Below, piece after piece: positions 35,827-46,252 of a stretch of DNA of 64,000 bases. Position 1 is the first letter of the stretch; the number at the start of each line of letters is the position of its first letter. The notes beneath the pieces were generated by a model, which did no database searches, was not told where the DNA came from, and worked only from the letters and a program-made list of their open reading frames with translations. Position numbers and translations under genes: made by a program. Origin of the DNA: UBA10649 sp965278965 (GTDB lineage Bacteria > Actinomycetota > Actinomycetes > S36-B12); NCBI GenBank assembly GCA_965278965.1, contig OZ257127.1:372001-436000 (forward strand), written 5' to 3'.

Positions 35827-36722
35827 CAGACCAGGTCCTCCGTCCCGGCTCGGCGGATGTACACGAAGACGAGCACGAGGATCACCGCCATCAGCATGAA
35901 CGACATCGCGCTCGCGGCCGGATAGTCGCGGTACTCGATGAAGTTCGCCTGGATCTCGTTGCCGATCATCCTGTTCCGGGGCGAGCCGAGGAGCTCGGAG
36001 TTGATGTAGTCGCCTGCAGCAGGGATGAACGTCAGCAGCGTGCCGGCGACAACACCCGGCATCGACAACGGCCAGGTGATCTTGCGGAAGGCCTTCTGGG
36101 GCGACGCATACAGGTCACCGGCCGCCTCGATGAAGCGGTGGTCGATCCGCTCAAGTGCTGCGTACAGTGGAAGCACCATGAAGGGCAGGAAGTTGTAGGT
36201 CAGGCCGGCCACGACCGCGATCCAGGTGTTCAGGATCCGGCCCTCGGGCAGCAGATGCAGAGAGTTCAGGGTGCTCGTCACGAAGCCGTCGTCGGCGAGG
36301 ATCGTCTTCCAGGCATACGTTCGCAGCAGGAACGACGCGAACGCCGGGGCGATCACGAGGACGAGCAGCAGCGAGCGCCACTTGCCGGACTTGAACGCGA
36401 TGAAGTACGCCAGCGGGTAGGCGATGGCGAGCGCGAGGAGCGTCGCCAGGCCGGCGTACATGAACGAGCGCAGGAACTGCGGCCAGTAGTCGATCAGCGC
36501 TTCGCTGTAGTTGGAGAAGTCCAGTCCGGGCTGGTACTTGCCGGTCTTTCCCTCGATCGGCACCTGCAGGCTCGTGGCGAACAGCGTGACGAGCGGGATC
36601 GCGAAGAACACGCCGAGCCAGGCGATACCCGGGAACAGCAGGAAGTAGCCCGTCCGCGACCGGCGCTGCGTCGTCGGCGGTGCGGACGCGGCCGACGTCG
36701 CGGCCGGGACGACATGGGCCAT
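35826..36722 (-). CDS. potB: Polyamine ABC transporter permease PotB-like
   Basis: A 298-residue permease that pairs with PotC. The first helix region is YFLLFPGIAWLGVFFAIPLVTLFATS. The coupling loop is EAAGDLYASPQKAFRKITWPLSMPGV, and FIPAAGDYINSELLG is typical of the PotB/PotH branch. It begins one base after potA and overlaps potC, so the transporter subunits are translated in close sequence. Confidence 0.93.
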   Translation of the reverse strand: MAHVVPAATSAASAPPTTQRRSRTGYFLLFPGIAWLGVFFAIPLVTLFATSLQVPIEGKTGKYQPGLDFSNYSEALIDYWPQFLRSFMYAGLATLLALAIAYPLAYFIAFKSGKWRSLLLVLVIAPAFASFLLRTYAWKTILADDGFVTSTLNSLHLLPEGRILNTWIAVVAGLTYNFLPFMVLPLYAALERIDHRFIEAAGDLYASPQKAFRKITWPLSMPGVVAGTLLTFIPAAGDYINSELLGSPRNRMIGNEIQANFIEYRDYPAASAMSFMLMAVILVLVFVYIRRAGTEDLV

Positions 36723-36723
36723 G

Positions 36724-37911
36724 TCAGGCGTCCGCCTCGTCGGCGACGAGCGCGGCGCTGACCGCCTCGGCCTCCAGTACCTCCGGGTCGACGCCGGCGT
36801 TCACATCGGACGTGCCGTCCAGGCCGAACGTGTGCGTGGGCGACCAGTGGAAGATCACCTCGTCGCCGACCTCGCACCGGTCGCCGACGACCGAGTTCTG
36901 CTCGAAGATGATGATCTCCTGGTCCCATGGCGTCATCACGAGGTACTGCGTCGACACTCCGCTGTAGGAGACGTCCGTCACGCGCCCGGTCAGGCGGTTG
37001 TGGTTCTCCGGCACCCGGTCGGCGTCGACGAGGTCGAGCACGGTGATCTTCTCCGGCCGGACCCCGACGATGACGTCGTCACCCGGGGCGCTGCACCGGG
37101 CAGCCGGGATGGCAAACGTCACACCGTGCGCTGTGACGAGGACGTCGTCCCCTGACCGGCCGGCAGCCTTCCCGACGACGAGGTTCGACTGGCCGAGGAA
37201 GTTCGCGACGAACACCGTGCGCGGCAGCTCATAGATCTCGGCGGGGTGGCCGAGCTGCTCGATGTGACCCGCGTTCATGACCGCGATGGTGTCGGCCATG
37301 GTCATGGCCTCCTCCTGGTCGTGCGTCACGTGGACGAACGTCGTGCCGACCTCGGTCTGGATCCGCTTGAGCTCGATCTGCATCTGCCGGCGCAGCTTGA
37401 GGTCGAGCGCGCCAAGTGGCTCATCGAGGAGGAGGACGTCCGGCCGGTTGATGAGCGCACGGGCGACGGCGACGCGCTGCTGCTGGCCGCCGGACAGCTG
37501 AGCGGGCTTCCGACGCGCAAGGGCAGACAACTCGACCAGGTCGAGCATCCGCTCAACCGGCTCCTTGACGTTCTTGACCTTGCGGCGGCGCAGGCCGAAG
37601 GCGACGTTCTCGAAGATGTCGAGGTGCGGGAACAACGCGTAGGACTGGAAGACGGTGTTCACCGGCCGCTCGAATGCCCGGAGGCCGGTGACGTCACGCT
37701 CACCGATGGAGATCGTGCCCGCCGTCGGGTCCTCCAGGCCAGCGATCATCCGCAGCGTCGTCGTCTTCCCGCAGCCCGACCCGCCCAGGAGGGCGAAGAA
37801 CGAGCCGGCGGGGATCGTCAGCGTGAGGTCGTCGACGGCGACGAAGTCGCCGAACCTCTTCGTGAGGTTCTGCAGGTGCAGGTCCTCGACCGTGTGCTCC
37901 TCGGTGGTCAC
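36724..37911 (-). CDS. potA: Polyamine ABC transporter ATP-binding protein PotA-like
   Basis: A 395-residue ATPase. Walker A is GGSGCGKTTTLR, the signature is LSGGQQQRVAVARAL, Walker B is VLLLDEPLGALD, and the switch histidine is in VHVTHDQEEAMTMAD. A C-terminal TOBE region follows (VGVRPEKITV), as in spermidine/putrescine systems. It lies 34 bases after potD and 1 base before potB. Confidence 0.95.
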   Translation of the reverse strand: MTTEEHTVEDLHLQNLTKRFGDFVAVDDLTLTIPAGSFFALLGGSGCGKTTTLRMIAGLEDPTAGTISIGERDVTGLRAFERPVNTVFQSYALFPHLDIFENVAFGLRRRKVKNVKEPVERMLDLVELSALARRKPAQLSGGQQQRVAVARALINRPDVLLLDEPLGALDLKLRRQMQIELKRIQTEVGTTFVHVTHDQEEAMTMADTIAVMNAGHIEQLGHPAEIYELPRTVFVANFLGQSNLVVGKAAGRSGDDVLVTAHGVTFAIPAARCSAPGDDVIVGVRPEKITVLDLVDADRVPENHNRLTGRVTDVSYSGVSTQYLVMTPWDQEIIIFEQNSVVGDRCEVGDEVIFHWSPTHTFGLDGTSDVNAGVDPEVLEAEAVSAALVADEADA

Positions 37912-37945
37912 GTGTCCTCTTCCGCTTCGCTCGTCGTGGCCGGCG

Positions 37946-39184
37946 TCAGCCGCCGATGGCCTTCTGGAACGCCCGCTGGTACTCGATGTCCTTCTCCTCG
38001 GTCAGCGTCATGAACACGAACGAGTTGTCCAGCATCTCGGAGGTCGGGAAGATCCAGGGGTTCTCGGCAAGCTCCGGGTCGATGTCCTTCATCGCCTCCT
38101 GCGCCCCTTCGACCGGGGAGACGTACTGGACGTAGGCCGCCACCGTCGCCGCGACGGTCGGGTCGTAGTAGTAGTTCATGATCAGCTCGGCGTTGAGCTT
38201 GTGCTGGGCCAGGGCCGGGATCAGCATGTTGTCGGTCCACAGGGTGCCGCCGGTCTCCGGCAGCGCGACGCCGAAGTCGTCGCCCAGCTGGATCATGTCG
38301 CCGGACCACCCGATGACCGCGACGACGTCGCCGCTCTCGAGGGCACCGGCGTAGTCATTGCCGGTCACCTGCCGGATCTGGCCGTTGTCGACCTGCTGCG
38401 TGAGCAGCTCGATGGCCTTGTTGAACTCGTCGTCGGTGAAGTTGGTCGGGTCGGCCCCCTGGTAGGCCATGAGGATGCCCATCGTGTCGCGCATCTCCGA
38501 GAGGACGGTGACCCGGCCCTTGAGCGCAGGATCGAAGAGCTGCGTGACCGAGGAGAGCGTGTCGGTTCCCAGGAGCTCCTGAGTCTTGCCCTTGTTCCAT
38601 CCAAGGGCGCCGAAGCCGGACTGCCAGGGCAGGGTGTACTGCCGGCCCGGGTCGAACTGCGCGTACATGTACGACGACCGCATGTTCGTCCAGTTCGGGA
38701 TGACGTCCTTGTTCAGCCGTTCGGCGAAACCGTTCTGGATCCACAGGGCGGCCATCCAGTCCGTCAGGACGACGAGGTCACGACCGATGTCCTGGCCCTG
38801 CTCGAGCTGCGTGCGGACCTTCGCGTAGAACTCGTTGTTGTCGTTGACGTCCTCGGTGTAGGTGACCTGGATGCCGGTCAGCTTCTGGAACGCGTCGAGG
38901 CTGGGGCGGGCCCCCGACTCGTCGTCGACGTCGATGTACAGCGGCCAGTTCGACCAGTTCGCGGTCCGGTCCTGCATCGACAGGTCCGGTGCCTCGTTCG
39001 TGTCGGTGACCGTCCCGCCCTGACCGCCTCCGCCGCTGCCGAGCGCCGCATCGGAGGCACCGCACGCGGTGGCGAGCATCGCCGCGCCCCCGATGCCCGC
39101 AGCCCCCAGCAGGCGCCGGCGGGACATGCGCGATCGCATCGTGCCCGCGATCGCGGCGATGACTTCGGGCTTCTCGTCGATCAT
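37946..39184 (-). CDS. potD: Polyamine-binding lipoprotein PotD-like
   Basis: The extracytoplasmic substrate-binding subunit. The ATG at 39184 has GGAAGGA upstream. The signal region has RSRMSRRRLLGAAG followed by the lipobox ATAC, with Cys near residue 41, a combined twin-arginine-like and lipoprotein signal. The mature protein (NWPLYIDVDDESGARPSLDA) matches the spermidine/putrescine-binding PotD/PotF fold. It lies 23 bases after the aldehyde dehydrogenase gene, linking uptake to oxidation. Confidence 0.92.
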   Translation of the reverse strand: MIDEKPEVIAAIAGTMRSRMSRRRLLGAAGIGGAAMLATACGASDAALGSGGGGQGGTVTDTNEAPDLSMQDRTANWSNWPLYIDVDDESGARPSLDAFQKLTGIQVTYTEDVNDNNEFYAKVRTQLEQGQDIGRDLVVLTDWMAALWIQNGFAERLNKDVIPNWTNMRSSYMYAQFDPGRQYTLPWQSGFGALGWNKGKTQELLGTDTLSSVTQLFDPALKGRVTVLSEMRDTMGILMAYQGADPTNFTDDEFNKAIELLTQQVDNGQIRQVTGNDYAGALESGDVVAVIGWSGDMIQLGDDFGVALPETGGTLWTDNMLIPALAQHKLNAELIMNYYYDPTVAATVAAYVQYVSPVEGAQEAMKDIDPELAENPWIFPTSEMLDNSFVFMTLTEEKDIEYQRAFQKAIGG

Positions 39185-39207
39185 GGGCGTCCTTCCCGAG
39201 GGGGTCT

Positions 39208-40677
39208 TTAGTGCTGCGGCGGGTCGGTGAAGACGGTGCGGTGCCAAGGCTTGCGTGCTTGGGCGGTGATGTCCATCGAGACATGCTTGATCTGGGTGTA
39301 CTCATCGAACGAGAACTGCGACATGTCCTTGCCGAAGCCGGACTGACCGAACCCGCCGTGCGGCATCTCGCTGACGATCGGGATGTGGTCGTTGATCCAC
39401 ACGCAGCCGGCCCGGATCTCCCGCTGCGCCCGCAGTGCCCGGAACACGTCGCGGGTCCAGGCGGAGGCGGCGAGGCCGAACACGGTGTCGTTCGCCATCG
39501 CCAGCCCCTCGTCGTCCGTGTCGAACGGGAGGACGACCAGCACCGGCCCGAACACCTCGTCCCGGACGATCTCGGAGTCCTGAGCGGCGTCGACGACGAG
39601 CGTCGGACGGTAGTAGGCGCCAGCAGCGAGGTCGCCGCCTGGAGCATGACCTCCGGCGACGACCCGAGCACCGGCGGCGCGGGCACGGTCGACGAAGCCG
39701 GCAACGCGTGCGGCCTGGCCGGCCGTCACAAGCGGTCCGAGATCGGTCGCCTCGTCCTGCGGGGGTCCGAGCCGGACCGTCCCGAAGAGGTCCGCGACAC
39801 CGGCGACGAACGCGTCGTACAGCGGCCGCTGGACGTACGCACGCGTCGCCGCGGTGCAGTCCTGACCGCTGTTGATGAGGGACCCGGCCACCGCTCCGTG
39901 GACCGCTGCCTCCAGGTCGGCATCGTCGAAGACGACGAAAGGCGCCTTGCCCCCCAGCTCGAGGTGCACCCGCTTGACCCCGGCGGTGGCCAGCTCCATG
40001 ACCCGGCGACCGACCGCCGTGGAGCCCGTGAACGAGACCATCCGCACGCCCGGGTGGCTGACGAGCCGCTCGCCGGCGACCGGTCCCGCGCCCACGACGA
40101 CGTTCACGACGCCCGCGGGCAGCCCGGCGGCGAGCGCGTCCTCGGCCAGCATCATCGAGGTGAGTGGGGTGATCTCCGCGGGCTTGAGGACGATCGTGTT
40201 CCCGGCGGCGATGGCCGGGAGCACCTTCCAGACGGCCATCTGCAGGGGGTAGTTCCACGGCGCGATCGACCCCACGACGCCGATCGGCTCACGCCGCACG
40301 ATCGAGGTGTGCGTGCCGTCCCACTCGGCGGACGCCATGCCGTCGAGGCGACGTGCCGCTCCGGCGAAGAACGCGATGTTGTCGATCGAGCCCGGGACGT
40401 CGAACTGCGTCGTCAGCCGGATGGGTTTGCCGCACTGCCGGGTCTCGACCAGCGCGTACTCCGCGGCCCGGTCGGCGAGCCGGCCGGCCAGCTGGTGCAG
40501 AGCCGCCGAGCGCTCCCCCGGGGTCGCCCGCGACCACTCGGGGAAGGCCGCCGTGGCGGACCGGACCGCCTCGTCGACGTCGGCCGGCGTCGCCCAGGGC
40601 ACCTCCGCGACGACCGAGCCGTCCGAGGGGTCCACGACCGTGCCGCCGAGGCGCGCCGAGGCGACGGCAGCGGTCAC
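39208..40677 (-). CDS. Aldehyde dehydrogenase, gamma-aminobutyraldehyde type
   Basis: A 489-residue NAD(P)-dependent dehydrogenase. Family landmarks are SIAPWNYPLQMAVWK, GNTIVLKPAEITPLTS, the catalytic Glu in HLELGGKAPFVV and the catalytic Cys in NSGQDCTAATRAY. It is most like PatD/PuuC-type enzymes that oxidise 4-aminobutanal or related amino-aldehydes to GABA-like acids. The GTG at 40677 has GGGAGG at good distance; the open frame above it is not conserved. It heads the leftward potDABC set, and a MocR regulator gene lies 133 bases upstream. Confidence 0.92.
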   Translation of the reverse strand: MTAAVASARLGGTVVDPSDGSVVAEVPWATPADVDEAVRSATAAFPEWSRATPGERSAALHQLAGRLADRAAEYALVETRQCGKPIRLTTQFDVPGSIDNIAFFAGAARRLDGMASAEWDGTHTSIVRREPIGVVGSIAPWNYPLQMAVWKVLPAIAAGNTIVLKPAEITPLTSMMLAEDALAAGLPAGVVNVVVGAGPVAGERLVSHPGVRMVSFTGSTAVGRRVMELATAGVKRVHLELGGKAPFVVFDDADLEAAVHGAVAGSLINSGQDCTAATRAYVQRPLYDAFVAGVADLFGTVRLGPPQDEATDLGPLVTAGQAARVAGFVDRARAAGARVVAGGHAPGGDLAAGAYYRPTLVVDAAQDSEIVRDEVFGPVLVVLPFDTDDEGLAMANDTVFGLAASAWTRDVFRALRAQREIRAGCVWINDHIPIVSEMPHGGFGQSGFGKDMSQFSFDEYTQIKHVSMDITAQARKPWHRTVFTDPPQH

Positions 40678-40721
40678 GACACCTCCCTCAGCGCGCGATC
40701 CCCACCGCGCGGAAGTCGCAT

Positions 40722-40800
40722 GAAACCACGGAAAGCAGCGGTCGGACAAGGATTCGACGGCAGGAAACCTCGGCGACATCTGATTGTGACGAGGGAAACC
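40722..40800. promoter_or_regulatory. Three GAAACC direct repeats upstream of the dehydrogenase-pot operon
   Basis: GAAACC occurs at 40722-40727, 40764-40769 and 40795-40800. Start-to-start distances are 42 and 31 bases, about four and three helical turns, so all fall on one DNA face. The last two are extended to GGAAACC. They lie between the MocR gene and its likely target operon. MocR proteins such as GabR bind phased direct repeats, so this is a reasonable operator candidate. Confidence 0.45.
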
Positions 40801-40810
40801 GTGCCGACGG

Positions 40811-42193
40811 TCAGACACCCCGAAGCGTGGGCACGGCCCGGGCGGCGGCGGCCAGCGCGGAGATCACGTGCTGGAGGACCTCGCCGTCGTGCTCGTCGAG
40901 GACCCCGGTGGTGACCCGCACGTGCTCGCGCCCACTAGGCGCCACCATGAAGGGGGTGCCGGGCGAGACGCGCAGGCCGAGCGCGGCGAGAGTGATGAGC
41001 GCGGACCGCTCGTCGGCGACCTCGACCCACGCGTTGATGCCGTCGCCCGTGGTGCTCGCGACACCCTCCCGGGCCAGGCCGGCCCGGACGGCGAGCGACC
41101 GCATCGCGTAGGCCACCCGCGCTCGGCCGACGGCGGCCACGGCGTCGGCATCGGTGAGCAGCTCCAGGAGCGTCGCCTGAAGCAGGCGGCTGGTCCACCC
41201 GGGGCCGAGCATGCGGCGGGAGACGAGCGGGTCGATGACATCGGCTGCTCCCCCGACGGCAGCGATCCGCAGGTCCGGACCGTGCGACTTGGAGTAGCTG
41301 CGGATGTGGACCGTGCGGTCCGGCCAGAACCGGCCCAGGCTGACGTCCTCGCCCGTCGCGATGTCGCCGGAGTGGTCGTCCTCGACGATGACGGCGCGGG
41401 ACCCGGACAGGACGGCCGCGAGCTCGGCGCAGCGGGACCTGCTCGTGCTGATGCCGGTGGGGTTCTGCGCCCGGGGCTGCACGAAGACCGCCACCGGGTC
41501 CACCGCGAGCGCGTCGGCGAGGGAGGCCGGGACGACACCCTGGTCGTCCAGCTCGAGGCCGACGATCTCCGCTCCGGCGCGCTCCAGGAGGTCGATCAGC
41601 GGAGGGAAGCCCGGGTTCTCCATCGCGACGCGGTCGCCGAACCGGACGTGCAGGTCGACGATGCGGGACATGGCGTCCAGCGCCCCGTCGACGACCGTGA
41701 GCCGGGCGGGCGGGAACGGCCAACCGGCCCGGAGCACGGCCTCCAGCTCCGGCAGGACGGGGGCGTCCAGGTAGCTCGTCGTCCACGACGTTGACCGGGC
41801 GACGACGCGCTCGACCGCCTCCCGAAGTGGTGGCAGGAGCGCGGGGTCGGGGGTGCCGCTGGAGAGGTTGAGCCCCTCGGCGAGGGGGCCGCCGCCGATC
41901 CCCAGGTACCGGGCCGGTCGGCTCGGCTCCGCCGTGTCACGGACGAAGGTGCCGGCGCGCCCGCGCGCCTGGATGGCACCGACCGCCGCCAGCGCCTGCC
42001 AGGCCTCGCTCACGGTCGCCGGACTGACTCCCAGGTCGCGGGCCAGGTCGCGCACGGTGGGCAGGCGGTCGCCGGTCACGAGCCGGCCGGCGCGGATCAG
42101 CCGGTGCACGGCGGCCGCGATGCCCTTGGGCGTGCGCTCCTCGACCGCGCTAGCCACGGACGACGGCTCACCGGGCACGACGGTCAGCGTCAC
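40811..42193 (-). CDS. MocR-type regulator (GntR helix-turn-helix fused to aminotransferase-like domain)
   Basis: A 460-residue fusion. The N-terminal winged helix is VHRLIRAGRLVTGDRLPTVRDLARDLGVSPATVSEAWQ. The rest is a fold-type I aminotransferase-like domain with the PLP lysine in IRSYSKSHGPDLRIAAVG. MocR proteins such as GabR and PdxR sense PLP adducts with an amine or amino acid and usually control adjacent genes. The GTG at 42193 has GGGAGGGC upstream. Candidate targets are the leftward dehydrogenase-pot operon and the divergent pyrimidine operon. Confidence 0.93.
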   Translation of the reverse strand: MTLTVVPGEPSSVASAVEERTPKGIAAAVHRLIRAGRLVTGDRLPTVRDLARDLGVSPATVSEAWQALAAVGAIQARGRAGTFVRDTAEPSRPARYLGIGGGPLAEGLNLSSGTPDPALLPPLREAVERVVARSTSWTTSYLDAPVLPELEAVLRAGWPFPPARLTVVDGALDAMSRIVDLHVRFGDRVAMENPGFPPLIDLLERAGAEIVGLELDDQGVVPASLADALAVDPVAVFVQPRAQNPTGISTSRSRCAELAAVLSGSRAVIVEDDHSGDIATGEDVSLGRFWPDRTVHIRSYSKSHGPDLRIAAVGGAADVIDPLVSRRMLGPGWTSRLLQATLLELLTDADAVAAVGRARVAYAMRSLAVRAGLAREGVASTTGDGINAWVEVADERSALITLAALGLRVSPGTPFMVAPSGREHVRVTTGVLDEHDGEVLQHVISALAAAARAVPTLRGV

Positions 42194-42224
42194 GGCTGCC
42201 CTCCCGTCACGCCCACCGCGGTCC

Positions 42225-42252
42225 GAATTGCCGGATGGGTTCGGATTGTCCC
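42225..42252. promoter_or_regulatory. Direct-repeat motif in the mocR / pyrimidine operon divergent region
   Basis: GAATTGCCGG (42225-42234) and GGATTGTCCC (42243-42252) match at 7 of 10 positions, 18 bases apart start to start. A short palindrome TCCCA-C-TGGGA overlaps the second (42249-42259). These sit between two divergent starts and may bind the MocR protein or another regulator. Weak evidence. Confidence 0.3.
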
Positions 42253-42278
42253 ACTGGGAAATGTTCGTCGAAACGGTG

Positions 42279-42306
42279 TTGTAACAGAACTGAAAGTGTC
42301 TAGGGT
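42279..42306 (+). promoter_or_regulatory. Candidate promoter of the pyrimidine catabolic operon
   Basis: A TTGTAA -35 box (42279-42284) and a TAGGGT -10 box (42301-42306) are separated by 16 bases. Transcription would start near 42313, leaving a leader of about 50 bases that includes AAGGAGAC before the ATG at 42364. This is the best two-box promoter seen in the window. Confidence 0.5.
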
Positions 42307-42363
42307 CCAGAATCACACAACGACGCCGTGCCGTCGAGGACCACCGACGAAGGAGACCAGACG

Positions 42364-43200
42364 ATGACTGTTGTGCGAGCCGCACTCGTGCAGACCAGCT
42401 GGACCGGCGACAAGGAGTCGATGATCGTCGCGCACGAGGACTACGCGCGGCAGGCGGCGGCCCAGGGCGCCCAGGTGATCTGCTTCCAGGAGCTCTTCTA
42501 CGGCCCGTACTTCTGCCAGGTCCAGGACAAGGCGTACTACGCGTACGCCGAGTCGATCCCCGGGCCGACCACGGAGCGCTTCCAGGCCCTGGCCAAGGAG
42601 CTCGGGATGGTCATGGTGCTCCCGATGTACGAGGAGGAGCAGCCGGGCGTCCTGTACAACACGGCAGCCGTCGTGGACGCCGACGGCACGTACCTGGGCA
42701 AGTACCGCAAGCAGCACATCCCGCACGTGAGCGGCTTCTGGGAGAAGTTCTACTTCCGCCCGGGCAACGGCGGGTACCCGGTGTTCGACACGGCGGTCGG
42801 CAAGGTCGGGGTCTACATCTGCTACGACCGCCACTTCCCCGAGGGCTGGCGGGCCCTCGGCCTCAACGGTGCCCAGATCGTGTTCAACCCCTCGGCGACC
42901 TCGCGCGGGCTCTCGCAGTACCTGTGGAGCATCGAGCAGCCGGCCGCGGCCGTCGCCAACGAGTACTACGTCGGGGCGATCAACCGCGTGGGCATCGAGG
43001 ACCTGGGCGACGACGACTTCTACGGCCAGTCGTACTTCATCGACCCCGAGGGCAGCTACGTCGGCGACAAGGGCGACCCCTACCAGCCGGAGCTGATCGT
43101 CCGCGACCTCGACATGGACCTGCTGCGGACGGTCCGCGACCGCTGGCAGTTCTACCGCGACCGCCGGCCCGACGCCTACGGTGATCTGGTCCGGCCGTAG
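42364..43200 (+). CDS. Beta-ureidopropionase / N-carbamoyl-amino-acid amidohydrolase
   Basis: A 278-residue nitrilase-superfamily enzyme that hydrolyses N-carbamoyl-beta-alanine (or a related carbamoyl amino acid) to the amino acid, CO2 and ammonia. The Glu-Lys-Cys triad is visible: E43 in CFQELFYGPY, K116 in GKYRKQHIP and C153 in VYICYDRHFPE. It is followed after 24 bases by dihydropyrimidinase, the preceding enzyme of the reductive pyrimidine route. The ATG has AAGGAGAC upstream. N-carbamoyl-putrescine amidase is a family alternative, but the partner makes the pyrimidine role more likely. Confidence 0.92.
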   Translation: MTVVRAALVQTSWTGDKESMIVAHEDYARQAAAQGAQVICFQELFYGPYFCQVQDKAYYAYAESIPGPTTERFQALAKELGMVMVLPMYEEEQPGVLYNTAAVVDADGTYLGKYRKQHIPHVSGFWEKFYFRPGNGGYPVFDTAVGKVGVYICYDRHFPEGWRALGLNGAQIVFNPSATSRGLSQYLWSIEQPAAAVANEYYVGAINRVGIEDLGDDDFYGQSYFIDPEGSYVGDKGDPYQPELIVRDLDMDLLRTVRDRWQFYRDRRPDAYGDLVRP

Positions 43201-43224
43201 TCCGCTCCGACGAGAGGCGACACC

Positions 43225-44643
43225 ATGACGATCCTGATCACCGGCGGCACCGTCGTCACGGCGACCGGTAGCTCGCAGGCGGACGTGCTCGTGGACGGCG
43301 AGACGATCGCCGCCATCCTTGCGCCCGGCGACACGCGGCTCGGCGCTGACCTGGCGGCGTCGGTCGACCGCGTCATCGATGCGACCGGCAAGTACGTGGT
43401 CCCCGGCGGCATCGACGGCCACACGCACATGGAGATGCCGTTCGGCGGGACCGTCGCCTCGGACACGTTCGAGACCGGGACCCGCGCGGCCGCCTGGGGC
43501 GGCACGACGACGATCATCGACTTCGCCGTGCAGAAGCAGGGCGAGCGCGTGCAGGACTGCCTGGCTGCCTGGCACGCGAAGGCCGCAGGCACGTGTGCCA
43601 TCGACTACGGCTTCCACCAGGTCGTCGGCGGGGTCGACGACGAGTCGCTGAAGGCGATGGACGAGCTCATCGACGAGGGCGTCACCACGTTCAAGCTGTT
43701 CATGGCCTACCCGGGCGTGTTCTTGAGCAGCGACGGCCAGATCCTGCAGGCGATGCAGCAGGCCGCCGGGAACGGCTCGATGATCATGATGCACGCCGAG
43801 AACGGCAGCGCGATCGACGTCCTCGTCGCGCAGGCCCTCGCGGAGGGCAAGACCGATCCGAAATACCACTCGCTGACGCGTCCGTGGGAGACCGAGGCGG
43901 AGGCGACGAACCGCGCGATCATGCTGGCGCGGCTCACCGGCGCCCCGCTGTACATCGTCCACATGTCGGCGAAGCAGGCCGTCCGCGTCCTGCAGGTCAA
44001 CAAGGACGAGGGCTACAACGTCTTCGGCGAGACCTGCCCGCAGTACCTGTACCTGTCGCTGGAGGACCAGCTCTCGCAGCCCGGGTTCGAGGGCGCGAAA
44101 TGGGTGTGCTCGACACCGCTGCGGTCGAAGGCCGAGCACCACCAGGACGAGCTGTGGCGGTACCTGCGCACCAACGACCTCTCGGTCATCAGCACCGACC
44201 ACTGCCCGTTCTGCTTCAAGGAGCAGAAGGAGATGGGCCTGGGCGACTTCTCGAAGATCCCCAACGGCATCGGCTCGGTCGAGCACCGCATGGACCTGAT
44301 CTTCCAGGGCGTTGTCGAGGGACGCATCACGATCGAGCGGTGGGTGGAGCTGTGCTCGACCACGCCGGCCCGGATGTTCGGGCTCTACGGACGCAAGGGT
44401 GCGCTCCTGCCGGGCTTCGACGCCGACATCGTCGTGTACGACCCGGCCGGCCGCACCGAGATCGGGCTGCACAAGACCCATCACATGAACATGGACCACT
44501 CCGCGTGGGAAGGGTTCACCGTCGACGGGCACGTCGACACCGTTCTGTCCCGAGGCAAGGTCGTGATCGACGACAACGCATACCTCGGCACCAAGGGCGA
44601 CGGGGTCTTCCTCCCCCGCGGCCTGTCGCAGTACCTGACCTGA
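43225..44643 (+). CDS. hydA: Dihydropyrimidinase (D-hydantoinase)
   Basis: A 472-residue cyclic amidohydrolase that opens dihydrouracil, dihydrothymine or hydantoins. The binuclear metal site is complete: H66 and H68 in GGIDGHTHMEMP, the carbamylated lysine K157 in TTFKLFMAYPG, H190 in IMMHAENG, H246 in YIVHMSAK, and D325 in STDHCPF. The product is a substrate for the upstream ureidopropionase. The ATG has GAGAGG upstream. The dihydropyrimidine dehydrogenase that would make the substrate is not in this window. Confidence 0.95.
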   Translation: MTILITGGTVVTATGSSQADVLVDGETIAAILAPGDTRLGADLAASVDRVIDATGKYVVPGGIDGHTHMEMPFGGTVASDTFETGTRAAAWGGTTTIIDFAVQKQGERVQDCLAAWHAKAAGTCAIDYGFHQVVGGVDDESLKAMDELIDEGVTTFKLFMAYPGVFLSSDGQILQAMQQAAGNGSMIMMHAENGSAIDVLVAQALAEGKTDPKYHSLTRPWETEAEATNRAIMLARLTGAPLYIVHMSAKQAVRVLQVNKDEGYNVFGETCPQYLYLSLEDQLSQPGFEGAKWVCSTPLRSKAEHHQDELWRYLRTNDLSVISTDHCPFCFKEQKEMGLGDFSKIPNGIGSVEHRMDLIFQGVVEGRITIERWVELCSTTPARMFGLYGRKGALLPGFDADIVVYDPAGRTEIGLHKTHHMNMDHSAWEGFTVDGHVDTVLSRGKVVIDDNAYLGTKGDGVFLPRGLSQYLT

Positions 44644-44707
44644 CCGACGACAGCCGGAACCGGCCGCCGTCGCTGACACCTCACCACCTGAAGGGTTGCT
44701 GATATCC

Positions 44708-46195
<1,488 letters not shown>

Positions 46196-46252
46196 CGCAC
46201 CCCCAGCCCCACCCGGCCGCTGCCGGTCCCGCCCACCGCGAAAGGTGAGTCC

